Positions 45,336-53,283 of a DNA stretch of 64,000 bases are shown here, piece after piece. This stretch comes from Lewinellaceae bacterium. GTDB taxonomy: Bacteria; Bacteroidota; Bacteroidia; Chitinophagales; Saprospiraceae. The stretch lies in assembly GCA_016716135.1 (NCBI GenBank), contig JADJWX010000019.1, positions 85,726-149,725 on the forward strand. Direction: 5' to 3'. The first letter of the stretch is position 1; each line of letters opens with the position of its first letter. The notes under the pieces were generated by a model. That model made no database searches and was not told the origin of the DNA. It saw only the letters and a program-made list of their open reading frames with translations. Both the position numbers and the translations under genes were made by a program.

Positions 45336-46520
45336 ATGCCAACGCTACACACTTTGCGCGCCGAAACCCCCGGTTGCGCACACCGGAACCATTTAAATAA
45401 TGCCGGCGCCGCGTTGCCTCCGGGCCGGGTACTCCAGGTTATGCAGGAACAGCTTGATTTGGAGGCCCGTATCGGTGGCTATGAGGCTGCCGACCAGGCA
45501 ACCGAACAACTGGCCGGTTTTTATCAGGCCATGGCCAGGTTGTTAAATACGGATTCCGGCAACATCGCCTGTGCAACCAGCGCAACCGATGCCTATGCGC
45601 GGGCATTAAGTGCAATTCCCTGGCAACCGGGCGATGTAATTCTCACAACGGAAAATGATTACGTTTCCAACCAAATTGCGTTTTTATCGCTGAAAAAACG
45701 CTTCCAGATCAAGTTGCTACGGGCTAAGGACAGCGATGCCGGCGGTGTTGATCTGGATGACATGGCCTATTTGATCCGGCAACACAACCCCGTTCTGGTT
45801 GCGGTAACGCATGTGCCGACTAACAGCGGGTTGGTTCAACCGGTGGAAGCGATCGGTGCGTTATGCCGTGCAAACGACTGTTGGTACCTCGTAGATGCCT
45901 GCCAGTCGGCTGGCCAACTGGCACTTGATGTTCAAAAAATCGGGTGCGATTTTCTGTCCGGAACATTCCGAAAATTTTTGCGTGGACCGCGTGGAGCCGG
46001 TTTTTTGTTTGTATCGGACCGCGTGCTGAAAGCCGGCTTGGAAATGCTGTTGCCAGACATGCGCAGTGGACACTGGAAAAGCCCGGACACCTATGAGCCC
46101 GCTGCCGATGCGCGCCGTTTTGAATATTGGGAAATGTCGGCCGCACTCATCCTGGGCAGTAAAGCAGCTGCGGAATATGCCTTGCAAACTGGCATGGATT
46201 GGATTGAACAGCGCGTGCGCAGTTTGGCGGAACAAGCCAGGCAAGAACTCAGCGCACTGTCCGGTGTGCGGGTTTTGGATCAGGGGACCGATTTGTGCGG
46301 GATCGTCACGGCGTATTGTCCGGAATGGGAACCGAGAAAAATAATGGCTTATTTGTGGGACCGCCAAATCAATGCCCGGATTACCCCAAACTATGTCGCC
46401 CGAATTGATTTCTCCCGTAAAGGCATTCAATGGGCATTGCGTATTTCACCGCATTATTACAATACCGAAGCCGAGATTTCGGCAGCCGTGGCAGCGTTAA
46501 GGGACTACCCTACATCCTGA
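45336..46520 (+). CDS. Class V aminotransferase (cysteine desulfurase-like fold)
   Basis: The 394-residue PLP enzyme has the fold-type I class V pattern: an early L-N-N-A-G-A-A-L-P-P, the PLP-Asp region W-Y-L-V-D-A-C-Q-S-A-G-Q and the Schiff-base Lys213 in S-G-T-F-R-K-F-L-R-G-P-R-G. It resembles isopenicillin N epimerase/YcbU-like or Kyn-type members more than SufS, because the Lys follows F-R and the K-F-L-R-G-P-R-G segment replaces the usual H-K. The substrate is unknown. Its 3' end overlaps the end of the convergent kinase gene by 16 bases. Confidence 0.8.
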   Translation: MPTLHTLRAETPGCAHRNHLNNAGAALPPGRVLQVMQEQLDLEARIGGYEAADQATEQLAGFYQAMARLLNTDSGNIACATSATDAYARALSAIPWQPGDVILTTENDYVSNQIAFLSLKKRFQIKLLRAKDSDAGGVDLDDMAYLIRQHNPVLVAVTHVPTNSGLVQPVEAIGALCRANDCWYLVDACQSAGQLALDVQKIGCDFLSGTFRKFLRGPRGAGFLFVSDRVLKAGLEMLLPDMRSGHWKSPDTYEPAADARRFEYWEMSAALILGSKAAAEYALQTGMDWIEQRVRSLAEQARQELSALSGVRVLDQGTDLCGIVTAYCPEWEPRKIMAYLWDRQINARITPNYVARIDFSRKGIQWALRISPHYYNTEAEISAAVAALRDYPTS

Positions 46521-48034
46521 ATTTCTCGTGCAGGGAATTGCACAAAAAATGCAGCGCCGCCACCCGGATTGCTTTCCACCCAAATTCGGCCCTGATGTTG
46601 CCGGACAACCATGGCTGCATAGCTCAGGCCCAGCCCATGCCCTTTTACATCGTGCCGGTTGCCCTCCTGAATACGAAAAAACTTGTCAAATACTTTTTCC
46701 TGCAATGCTTCCGGGATGCCTGTGCCGTTGTCGCGCACGGTTAACCGGATTTGGCTGTCGTTCTTCTCAAGTGCAATGTGGATATCCGGGTGTTGGCTGG
46801 TGTATTTCAATGCATTGTCCAGCAGGTTAAAAATTACACTCGACAGGTGCAGCTTGTCTCCGTTGAACTGAAATGATACTGTTTCCGGTATTAGCACCTG
46901 GACGTGGGCTCCGGCGCGTTCCGCCTGTAGCCGCATGGCAGCCACTACCTGGTGAACTACCAAGGCGAGGTCAAACAGTTCCGTTTTCAGCCGGGTCTCC
47001 TGTTCGTCAAACATGGATAGCCGTAACACCTTTTCAACCAACAGCGAAAGGCGGTCCAGTTCCTGTTTGGAATGTTGAAGGTACTCCCGGCTTTTTTCCG
47101 GGTTGTTGCGTATGTCAAAACTGCTCAGGGCTTCGAGTGCCACGCCTACGGTGGTGATCGGCGTTTTCAACTCATGGGTGATATTGCTGATAAACTCATT
47201 TTTAAGCCGGGTAAGCCGCTGTTGGTGGCGCATGCTTCGATAGATCAGCAGGAAGGCGGCAGCAGTTACGCCAAACAAAAGCAGTGCAAAGGCCAGGGCG
47301 GGAAGAATTTGACGAAGCAGGTAGGCCTGGTAGTCTGTAAAGTGCGCAGCATAATACTGGTGTACCAGCAAACCCGCAAGTACGGGTTTGGTTACAATTC
47401 CACCGGAAGGGTTGCCGAACGGAGGTTCGTCTTTGTAAACAATGGCAAAATCCAGCGGGATTCCGGCAGCAAGCAGGTTTTTCCGGTATGTCTTTTCCAG
47501 CCTGTCGATCGGGATCATATTTTTTTCCAGTTTAAAAACCTGCCGACCCGATTCGGGCAGGCGAATCTGTCCGGGGAGTTCGGTCAATACCCTGTCGAGG
47601 CCTGCAAAGGCCGTGCTGTCATTGGAACCGGTTTGAACGACGTATACCTGAAGTTGCTGATCGGCAGTCAGGCTATCAGCCGCCAACCAGCTACTGGTTT
47701 TTGTGGAGTCGATCCGAAGCAGGATTTTGGTGCTGTGTTCCAATCCGAAAGCCCTGGAGAGGGAATCGGCCGGGAAAGGGTTATCGGTGGTAGCCTGGAA
47801 TTGAAACCTGCGTTTTTTCAGCGCTGGTTGGTCGAGCTGTATGTCCAGGCTGCGCATACTTTGGCGCAGCATACTGTCTTGCAACGCCGTAACAGACTGC
47901 TGAAAGAGGTAATTGGTCTCTTGCTGTAGTTTTTCATATTGCTCGAGCCAAATCCGTTTTAGCCAAAGCCCTTCAAATATGCCCAGCAACACCAGGCTGA
48001 AGATGATAAGCGCTATGGACCTGGATTTTGTCAT
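46505..48034 (-). CDS. Orphan sensor histidine kinase
   Basis: The 509-residue kinase has a transmembrane helix near residues 7-25, an extracytoplasmic sensor of about 215 residues, a second helix near 243-265 and no clear HAMP domain. The phospho-acceptor is H287 in I-S-N-I-T-H-E-L-K-T-P. The ATPase motifs follow: N-box L-L-D-N-A-L-K-Y, G1 D-N-G-T-G-I-P, F-box, G2 G-H-G-L-G-L-S. No response regulator gene is adjacent, so the partner lies elsewhere. A TATTTTTG element (48077-48084, minus) is a candidate promoter. Its end overlaps the aminotransferase gene by 16 bases. Confidence 0.92.
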   Translation of the reverse strand: MTKSRSIALIIFSLVLLGIFEGLWLKRIWLEQYEKLQQETNYLFQQSVTALQDSMLRQSMRSLDIQLDQPALKKRRFQFQATTDNPFPADSLSRAFGLEHSTKILLRIDSTKTSSWLAADSLTADQQLQVYVVQTGSNDSTAFAGLDRVLTELPGQIRLPESGRQVFKLEKNMIPIDRLEKTYRKNLLAAGIPLDFAIVYKDEPPFGNPSGGIVTKPVLAGLLVHQYYAAHFTDYQAYLLRQILPALAFALLLFGVTAAAFLLIYRSMRHQQRLTRLKNEFISNITHELKTPITTVGVALEALSSFDIRNNPEKSREYLQHSKQELDRLSLLVEKVLRLSMFDEQETRLKTELFDLALVVHQVVAAMRLQAERAGAHVQVLIPETVSFQFNGDKLHLSSVIFNLLDNALKYTSQHPDIHIALEKNDSQIRLTVRDNGTGIPEALQEKVFDKFFRIQEGNRHDVKGHGLGLSYAAMVVRQHQGRIWVESNPGGGAAFFVQFPAREIQDVG

Positions 48035-48076
48035 TGAAGAAAGCTGTACGTCGGTTGAAACTTAAATTGGGAAAAT

Positions 48077-48084
48077 CAAAAATA
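48077..48084 (-). promoter_or_regulatory. Candidate -7 element (TATTTTTG) for the kinase
   Basis: On the minus strand the bases fit TAnnTTTG, 42 bases before the kinase ATG. Divergent from the TACCTTTG element at 48172. Confidence 0.35.
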
Positions 48085-48171
48085 CCGGATTTGCACAGTG
48101 CGGCTTTAGGTGATTAACCTAAATTAACTTTAAATCAAGGGCGCTTAACGTCCCGCCTTATGCCCCCGGTT

Positions 48172-48179
48172 TACCTTTG
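48172..48179 (+). promoter_or_regulatory. -7 promoter element (TACCTTTG)
   Basis: TACCTTTG lies 11 bases before the ATG of the GLPGLI gene at 48191 and is identical to the elements at 6967 and 25347 (minus). No TTTG at exact -33 spacing was seen. Confidence 0.5.
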
Positions 48180-48190
48180 TAAAAAAAATC

Positions 48191-48940
48191 ATGCTTATGA
48201 AACTGTATATGTTACTTTTTTGGCTGGCACTTGGCCTTCCCTGGGTTTTGCCGGCTCAGAACACCGATGGTGTAATCCAGTTTGAAGAAAAAATGAACAT
48301 GCACCGGAACCTGCCTGAAGATGCTGGAGACATGCGGGCTATGATCCCGGAATTTCGAATTATGAAAAGTGAATTGTTGTTTTCAGCTACCGAAAGCCTG
48401 TACCGGAATGTGGAGGAAGAGGAAGACGACGACGACATGGGTGGGAATGGCATGGTCATCAAAATGCATCGCCCGGAGGCATTGTTTTACAGAAATCTGG
48501 CAACCAACCAACGCCTTGACCAGCGCGAGTTTATAGGAAAGCGCTATCTCATTGAAGATGTCATAGACCAAACACCCTGGAAAGTCGGCATGGAAACGCG
48601 GGAGATACTGGGCTACAATTGCATGCAGGCGCTATGGGAAGACACAACTGCCGACCGCAAGCGCACCGTGGTCGCATGGTTTGCACCTGATATCCCGGTG
48701 GCTTCCGGCCCCGTGACGTATGGTGCCCTGCCCGGCATGATCCTGGCCATAGACATCAACGACGGCGAGCTGCAGCTTACAGCCAAGTCGATCGAACTGA
48801 AAGCGCCCAAAAAAGGCGAGTTGGAAGCCCCGACCAAGGGTGAAAAAACCACGCAGGATGATTTTCAAAAGATGATGGATGACCGCATCAAGGCGATGGG
48901 CGGAAGCAATGGCCGGGGGATGCGAATTATTCGAAACTAA
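48191..48940 (+). CDS. GLPGLI family secreted protein
   Basis: This 249-residue protein has a signal peptide (cleavage after L-P-A-Q) and the diagnostic core Y-G-A-L-P-G-M-I-L-A-I, a variant of the GLPGLI motif. It also has the upstream W-F-A-P-D-I-P and an acidic E-E-E-E-D-D-D-D run. The family is widespread in Bacteroidota and often sits next to TonB receptors; its function is not known. Its C-terminus is Lys-rich and helical with a Met/Lys tail. The ATGs at 48191 and 48197 are both possible starts. Confidence 0.85.
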   Translation: MLMKLYMLLFWLALGLPWVLPAQNTDGVIQFEEKMNMHRNLPEDAGDMRAMIPEFRIMKSELLFSATESLYRNVEEEEDDDDMGGNGMVIKMHRPEALFYRNLATNQRLDQREFIGKRYLIEDVIDQTPWKVGMETREILGYNCMQALWEDTTADRKRTVVAWFAPDIPVASGPVTYGALPGMILAIDINDGELQLTAKSIELKAPKKGELEAPTKGEKTTQDDFQKMMDDRIKAMGGSNGRGMRIIRN

Positions 48941-48961
48941 ATGCCAGCACAAATTGGCATA

Positions 48962-49005
48962 AAAGAAAACCGCCTCCGGAGCGAACTCCGGAGGCGGTTT
49001 TCTTT
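48962..49005. terminator. Bidirectional terminator between convergent genes
   Basis: Twenty-base exact arms (core ACCGCCTCCGGAG) around CGAA, with A-rich and T-rich edges, make a perfect hairpin that can end both the GLPGLI gene and the Cys-rich gene. Confidence 0.88.
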
Positions 49006-49018
49006 ATAAAAAGTCAAT

Positions 49019-49444
49019 TTATTTCTGCTCCATATCAGCGTCGGCGGCTTTCGCTTTGGACGCACAGCAGGCTTTGCTGGCACTGGCACCTTTTGCACAG
49101 CAGGCTTTGGAAGCACCGGCAGCGCAGGATTTTTTCGTCATACCGGAAGTAGCACCGGCAGCAACCGTTTTCGGAGCCACGTTTACAAAGGCGTCGCTCG
49201 TTTCGTCGTACTTGACGCTGACAAATTTGACATTGCCTTCAGCATCCGATTCTTTACGAACATAAGCAACAGTACCGTCGTCCGACATCCGTTTTTCGAT
49301 GGATGCATCGGCAGCAGCAGCTTTATCTGCTTTCATGCAGCAGGCTTTGGACGCACTGGCTGCTTTACCCTGACAAGATTGCGCATCAGCGGCAGCAATG
49401 CCCAGTGCGAAAAGAAACGCGAAGAGGAAAACACCTTTTTTCAT
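49019..49444 (-). CDS. Small secreted Cys-rich protein with S-K-A-C-C repeats
   Basis: The ATG at 49444 begins a signal peptide (A-A-A-D-A-Q) and a 141-residue protein rich in Lys, Ala, Ser and Cys. The motif S-K-A-C-C occurs three times and single Cys residues twice, eight Cys in all after the signal. They cluster in an N-terminal block and a C-terminal block, separated by a strand-like middle with V-A-Y-V-R-K and V-S-V-K-Y-D-E. Adjacent Cys pairs suggest metal binding or disulfide cross-linking, but no family is recognised. It is monocistronic, with a shared terminator downstream. Confidence 0.75.
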   Translation of the reverse strand: MKKGVFLFAFLFALGIAAADAQSCQGKAASASKACCMKADKAAAADASIEKRMSDDGTVAYVRKESDAEGNVKFVSVKYDETSDAFVNVAPKTVAAGATSGMTKKSCAAGASKACCAKGASASKACCASKAKAADADMEQK

Positions 49445-49600
49445 AGTGGGAAACTTAGTTTTGTGAATCAAATTAGAATTTTTTCAAAACGGCACCAAAA
49501 GTACTAAGTAGCAGGTACATTTCAAGGCCTTTGACAAACCTTAACAGAACCAAATTCAGGCATTTCTTCTACTTTCGCCATTAAAAGTATTGAAAAAGTC

Positions 49601-51598
49601 ATGTCCAAGCGAAAATCAACAAAACCCGCTAAAAAACAAGCCTTCCGCAAGCATGGCCAGGACCCGGCCAGAACCCGGCAAACCTCCGGCGTTGGCGGAC
49701 CGGTTGCCACCGGGCCGGCATGGATGGGGCTGTTGGCGGCGGCGCTTGGATTTGTCCTGTACATGAACACCTTCGGGCATGTGTACTGCCTGGACGACTA
49801 TTCCGTGATCAAAGAAAACTGGGTAACGCAAGGCGGCCTGAAAAACCTGGGTACCATGTTTTCAACGGAGTACCGCTACGGCGCCTGGAACAGCCCCGGC
49901 TCGTTGTACCGGCCTTTTTCCTTATTGATTTTTTCGCTGCAATGGCAACTTTCACCCGACAACCCGGCGGTCGGACACATCATGAACGCCATCATGTACG
50001 GCTTGTCCGGATGGGTACTTTGGATCACCTGGCGGCGGGTGCTGGCGGCATATCACCCGATTATTCCGGCCCTGACGGTGCTGTTTTTTATGGCACATCC
50101 GGTGCATACCGAAGTAGTGGCCAACATCAAAAGCCTGGATGAAATACTGGCATTGTTGTTTTGTACGGCATCGCTATACGGCATTTGGCGCTACCTGGAA
50201 CGGGAGAATAAAAACTGGCTGATCATGGCCGTGGCTATGTACACGTTGGCTTTGTTTTCCAAGGAAAGTTCGATCACCTTTCTGGCCATTTTCCCGCTGA
50301 CACTCTGGTTTTTTACCGACCGGCCGTTGAGCCAAATTGTGCGTATCGCCGCCCTGTTTTTGGTCCCGGCCGTGATCTTTTTGCTAATCCGGCACCAGGT
50401 GCTGGCTGCACAGCCTTTTGAAGAGCGCTACTCGGCGCTCGACAATTTTATCGTGGCCGCCAAAGACCGCGCGTCGCAGCTCGCCTCTGCTTTTATGATG
50501 TGCGGGCGTTATTTGAAAGCGCTCGTTTTTCCGCATCCCCTCGTGAGTGACCTGGGTTATCCGCAAATGAAACCGGTGACTTTCGGCGACTGGCGTGCCC
50601 TCGTCGGCTTTTTTACCTATGGCGGGATGTTTGTTTGGGCGCTGTTTAACCTGCGCAAAAAACATCTTCTGGCGTATGCCATTCTTTTTTATCTGGTAAC
50701 CTTTTCGCTGTTCAGCAATGTGCTCATGCTCATCGGCACCTCCTACGGTGAGCGGGTGCTGTACGCGCCCTCCCTGGGTTTTGCAATTGCCCTGGCCTGG
50801 CTGTTCGCGGCGGTTTTTAAACTAAAAAAAGAAGAAAATACACCGGCCGCGGCCCAGCTGCGCAACCCGAATGGCAAGGGGACACTGGTGTGGGGGCTGG
50901 CCGGAATTATTTTGCTGGCCTACAGCGTAAAAACGGTATTGCGCAACCCGGCCTGGTACACCAGTTACACGCTTTACAAAGCCGATATTTCCAAGTCGCC
51001 CAACTGCGCCAAACTGAATTACCACATGGGCATCGAAACGATCAAAGAAGGCATGAACGAAGAGACCGGGCAGGTGACCGACACCACTTGGGTAAACAAA
51101 GCCATCGATTACTACAGCCACGCCATTGATCTTTTCCCCACCTACCACGATGCTTTTGGCAGCCGTGGACTTGCTTACTTCCGGCTGGGCCAGCATTTTC
51201 AGGGGCAAAACAACCTGAACCAGGCTGCCAACAAATACGACCTGGCCTTTACGGACTACCAAAGGGCCCTGAAGCACCGGCCAAACGACGACAAGGTGTT
51301 GTCCAACATGGGCTTTATTTATTTTATCCGGCAGCAGCTGGATTCCGCCGAAGTCGTCTACCGCAGGTCGATCGATATTAACCCGCGCTTTATCGATGCC
51401 CGCCGCAACCTGGGCGCCGTGCTGGCGATGAAAAAACGCTTTCCCGAGGCCATTGAGCAGTGGCAGGAAGGCCTGAAGTACGAGCCGGAGAACCCCACAT
51501 TGCTGCAATATATCGGTTCGGCATACAACGACATGGGGCAACCTGAAAAAGCAAAACCCTGGCTGGACCGGGCGGCTGCGGCGGCGCAGCAAAAATGA
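49601..51598 (+). CDS. TMTC-like GT-C membrane protein with C-terminal TPRs
   Basis: The 665-residue protein starts with a basic cytoplasmic tail and has about ten membrane helices to residue 460. The first loop contains C-L-D-D-Y-S-V-I-K, and a later loop has H-P-V-H-T-E-V-V-A-N-I-K-S-L-D-E and K-E-S-S-I-T-F, all typical of the TMTC/GT-C family that transfers sugars from lipid-linked donors. Residues about 480-660 are TPR helices (Y-Y-S-H-A-I-D-L-F-P, A-I-E-Q-W-Q-E-G-L-K-Y-E-P). The flippase gene begins inside its last codons (ATGA overlap), so the two probably form a surface-glycan unit. Confidence 0.82.
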   Translation: MSKRKSTKPAKKQAFRKHGQDPARTRQTSGVGGPVATGPAWMGLLAAALGFVLYMNTFGHVYCLDDYSVIKENWVTQGGLKNLGTMFSTEYRYGAWNSPGSLYRPFSLLIFSLQWQLSPDNPAVGHIMNAIMYGLSGWVLWITWRRVLAAYHPIIPALTVLFFMAHPVHTEVVANIKSLDEILALLFCTASLYGIWRYLERENKNWLIMAVAMYTLALFSKESSITFLAIFPLTLWFFTDRPLSQIVRIAALFLVPAVIFLLIRHQVLAAQPFEERYSALDNFIVAAKDRASQLASAFMMCGRYLKALVFPHPLVSDLGYPQMKPVTFGDWRALVGFFTYGGMFVWALFNLRKKHLLAYAILFYLVTFSLFSNVLMLIGTSYGERVLYAPSLGFAIALAWLFAAVFKLKKEENTPAAAQLRNPNGKGTLVWGLAGIILLAYSVKTVLRNPAWYTSYTLYKADISKSPNCAKLNYHMGIETIKEGMNEETGQVTDTTWVNKAIDYYSHAIDLFPTYHDAFGSRGLAYFRLGQHFQGQNNLNQAANKYDLAFTDYQRALKHRPNDDKVLSNMGFIYFIRQQLDSAEVVYRRSIDINPRFIDARRNLGAVLAMKKRFPEAIEQWQEGLKYEPENPTLLQYIGSAYNDMGQPEKAKPWLDRAAAAAQQK

Positions 51599-53109
51599 TC
51601 TCACGGATTCATCCGTGGGGAAAAAATAAATCTGCCCAAATTTTGCAACGCGAGTTCCTGCTCAACATCCTGTTCCTGGTCGCGATCAACCTGCTGATCA
51701 AACCCTTTTTCATCTTCGGTATCGACCTGGAGGTGCAAAACCGCTTGCCGGAAGGGGACTATGGTTTGTATTTCACGTTGCTCAATTTCACCTACCTGTT
51801 CCAGATTCTGAACGATTTCGGCATTCAGAATTTCAACAACCGGCACGTCAGCCAGTACCCGAAATTGTTGCCCAAGTACTTTCCCAATTTGCTGGCGCTA
51901 AAATTTTTACTGAGCACCGTGTACATCTGCCTGACCTTGCTGGCTGCCTGGGGCCTGGCAGGGTACGGCTTGCCGGAGTTGCCGCTGTTGTTGATTTTGT
52001 TGTTCAACCAGGTGCTGGCGCAGGGTGTGCTTTTTTTGCGGTCCAATATTTCCGGTTTGGGGTACTACCGGCTCGACAGTTTTTTGTCGGCACTCGATAA
52101 ATTGCTGATGCTGCTTACGTGTGGATTGCTGCTGTGGGGGATGCCGCCGTCTGCACTTTCCGCAGCGTCATTTGCGCTGGCGCAAACCGTTGCCCTGGCG
52201 CTGACGGCTGTTGTAGTTGGCGTAGTGCTGCGCGGGAAAGTCCGCTTGTCGCTTCGCCCAAGCTGGCTGCAAAACTGGCGGGCCGGCCGGCCGGCCTTGC
52301 TGGCCCTTTTTCGGAAAAGCCTGCCCTTTGCCCTGGTTATTCTCCTGATGACGGCCTACACGCGCCTCGATGCCGTGTTGCTCGAACGCTTGCTCCCCGA
52401 CGGGCGCCTGCATGCCGATGTGTATGCCAGTGCCTACCGCCTGCTCGATGCGGCCAATATGCTGGGTTTTTTATTTGCCTCGCTGTTGCTACCCATGTTT
52501 GCCCGCATGCTGAAACGCCGCGATGATGTGCGGGCCCTGGTGTCGGTGAGTTTTAAACTGATCTGGGCGGGAAGCATTGCGCTGGCAGCGCTGGTGTATT
52601 TTGCCCGGATCGACCTCATCCAACTCATGTTGCCCGAACGCGCCACCGCCTACCGCTGGGAAACCCTGGGCCTGCTGATCTGGACTTTTGTGCCGGTTTC
52701 ATCGATATACATCTTCAGTACCCTGCTCACCGCCGACGGCCGGCTGATGCAGATGAACCGGTTTTTTGTAGCCGGCATTGTCCTCGACGTGCTGCTCAAC
52801 CTGCTGCTCATTCCGCACTTCCAGGCGCTGGGCTCGGCTATGGCGACGCTGGGCACGCAAACGTTTATCGCCGCAGCCATGGCCTTTCTGTGTACGCGTT
52901 ATTTTGGTTTTCGGCCTTCGGCCAAAGGGCTGGCGCAAACGCTGGGCTATGCGGGGTTTGTACTGGCCGGCGCCTGGTGGATTTTTTCCTTTTTGGAAAT
53001 AGCCTGGACCATTCGGGTAGGATTGGTGTTGGTCTTAGCCTTAGCAGCAGCGCTGGTATTCCGGCTGCTCGATTTTTCAAAGTTGCGGCGTATGGCGGAA
53101 TTAGCTTGA
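51595..53109 (+). CDS. Polysaccharide/lipid flippase (MATE/Wzx-like)
   Basis: The 504-residue product has about 12-14 hydrophobic segments, the L-I-K-P-F-F-I-F-G-I-D start and a mid-protein Y-T-R-L-D-A-V-L-L-E-R-L, a pattern of Wzx/oligosaccharide flippases. The family moves lipid-linked glycans across the inner membrane. The ATG overlaps the stop of the TPR protein by 4 bases (51595-51598), so translation is coupled. After the stop, 53110-53283 contains a short run of ACGCGGAGG/AAGACGCGG-like repeat sequence and no gene. Confidence 0.82.
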   Translation: MISRIHPWGKNKSAQILQREFLLNILFLVAINLLIKPFFIFGIDLEVQNRLPEGDYGLYFTLLNFTYLFQILNDFGIQNFNNRHVSQYPKLLPKYFPNLLALKFLLSTVYICLTLLAAWGLAGYGLPELPLLLILLFNQVLAQGVLFLRSNISGLGYYRLDSFLSALDKLLMLLTCGLLLWGMPPSALSAASFALAQTVALALTAVVVGVVLRGKVRLSLRPSWLQNWRAGRPALLALFRKSLPFALVILLMTAYTRLDAVLLERLLPDGRLHADVYASAYRLLDAANMLGFLFASLLLPMFARMLKRRDDVRALVSVSFKLIWAGSIALAALVYFARIDLIQLMLPERATAYRWETLGLLIWTFVPVSSIYIFSTLLTADGRLMQMNRFFVAGIVLDVLLNLLLIPHFQALGSAMATLGTQTFIAAAMAFLCTRYFGFRPSAKGLAQTLGYAGFVLAGAWWIFSFLEIAWTIRVGLVLVLALAAALVFRLLDFSKLRRMAELA

Positions 53110-53283
53110 GCGGGAGGGGGGAGTGCCAGGCACGCTGCGACAAAATTTTTACCGCGAGACGCAAAGACGCGGAGGATCGCCCTATGCACCTAAGCGGTGA
53201 AAAAACCGAAATTTCTTACCAAACGTCAATGAACGGCGGCCCGGCCTGCCCGGATTTTTGCTTCAACTTTTAAAACGAACGTT

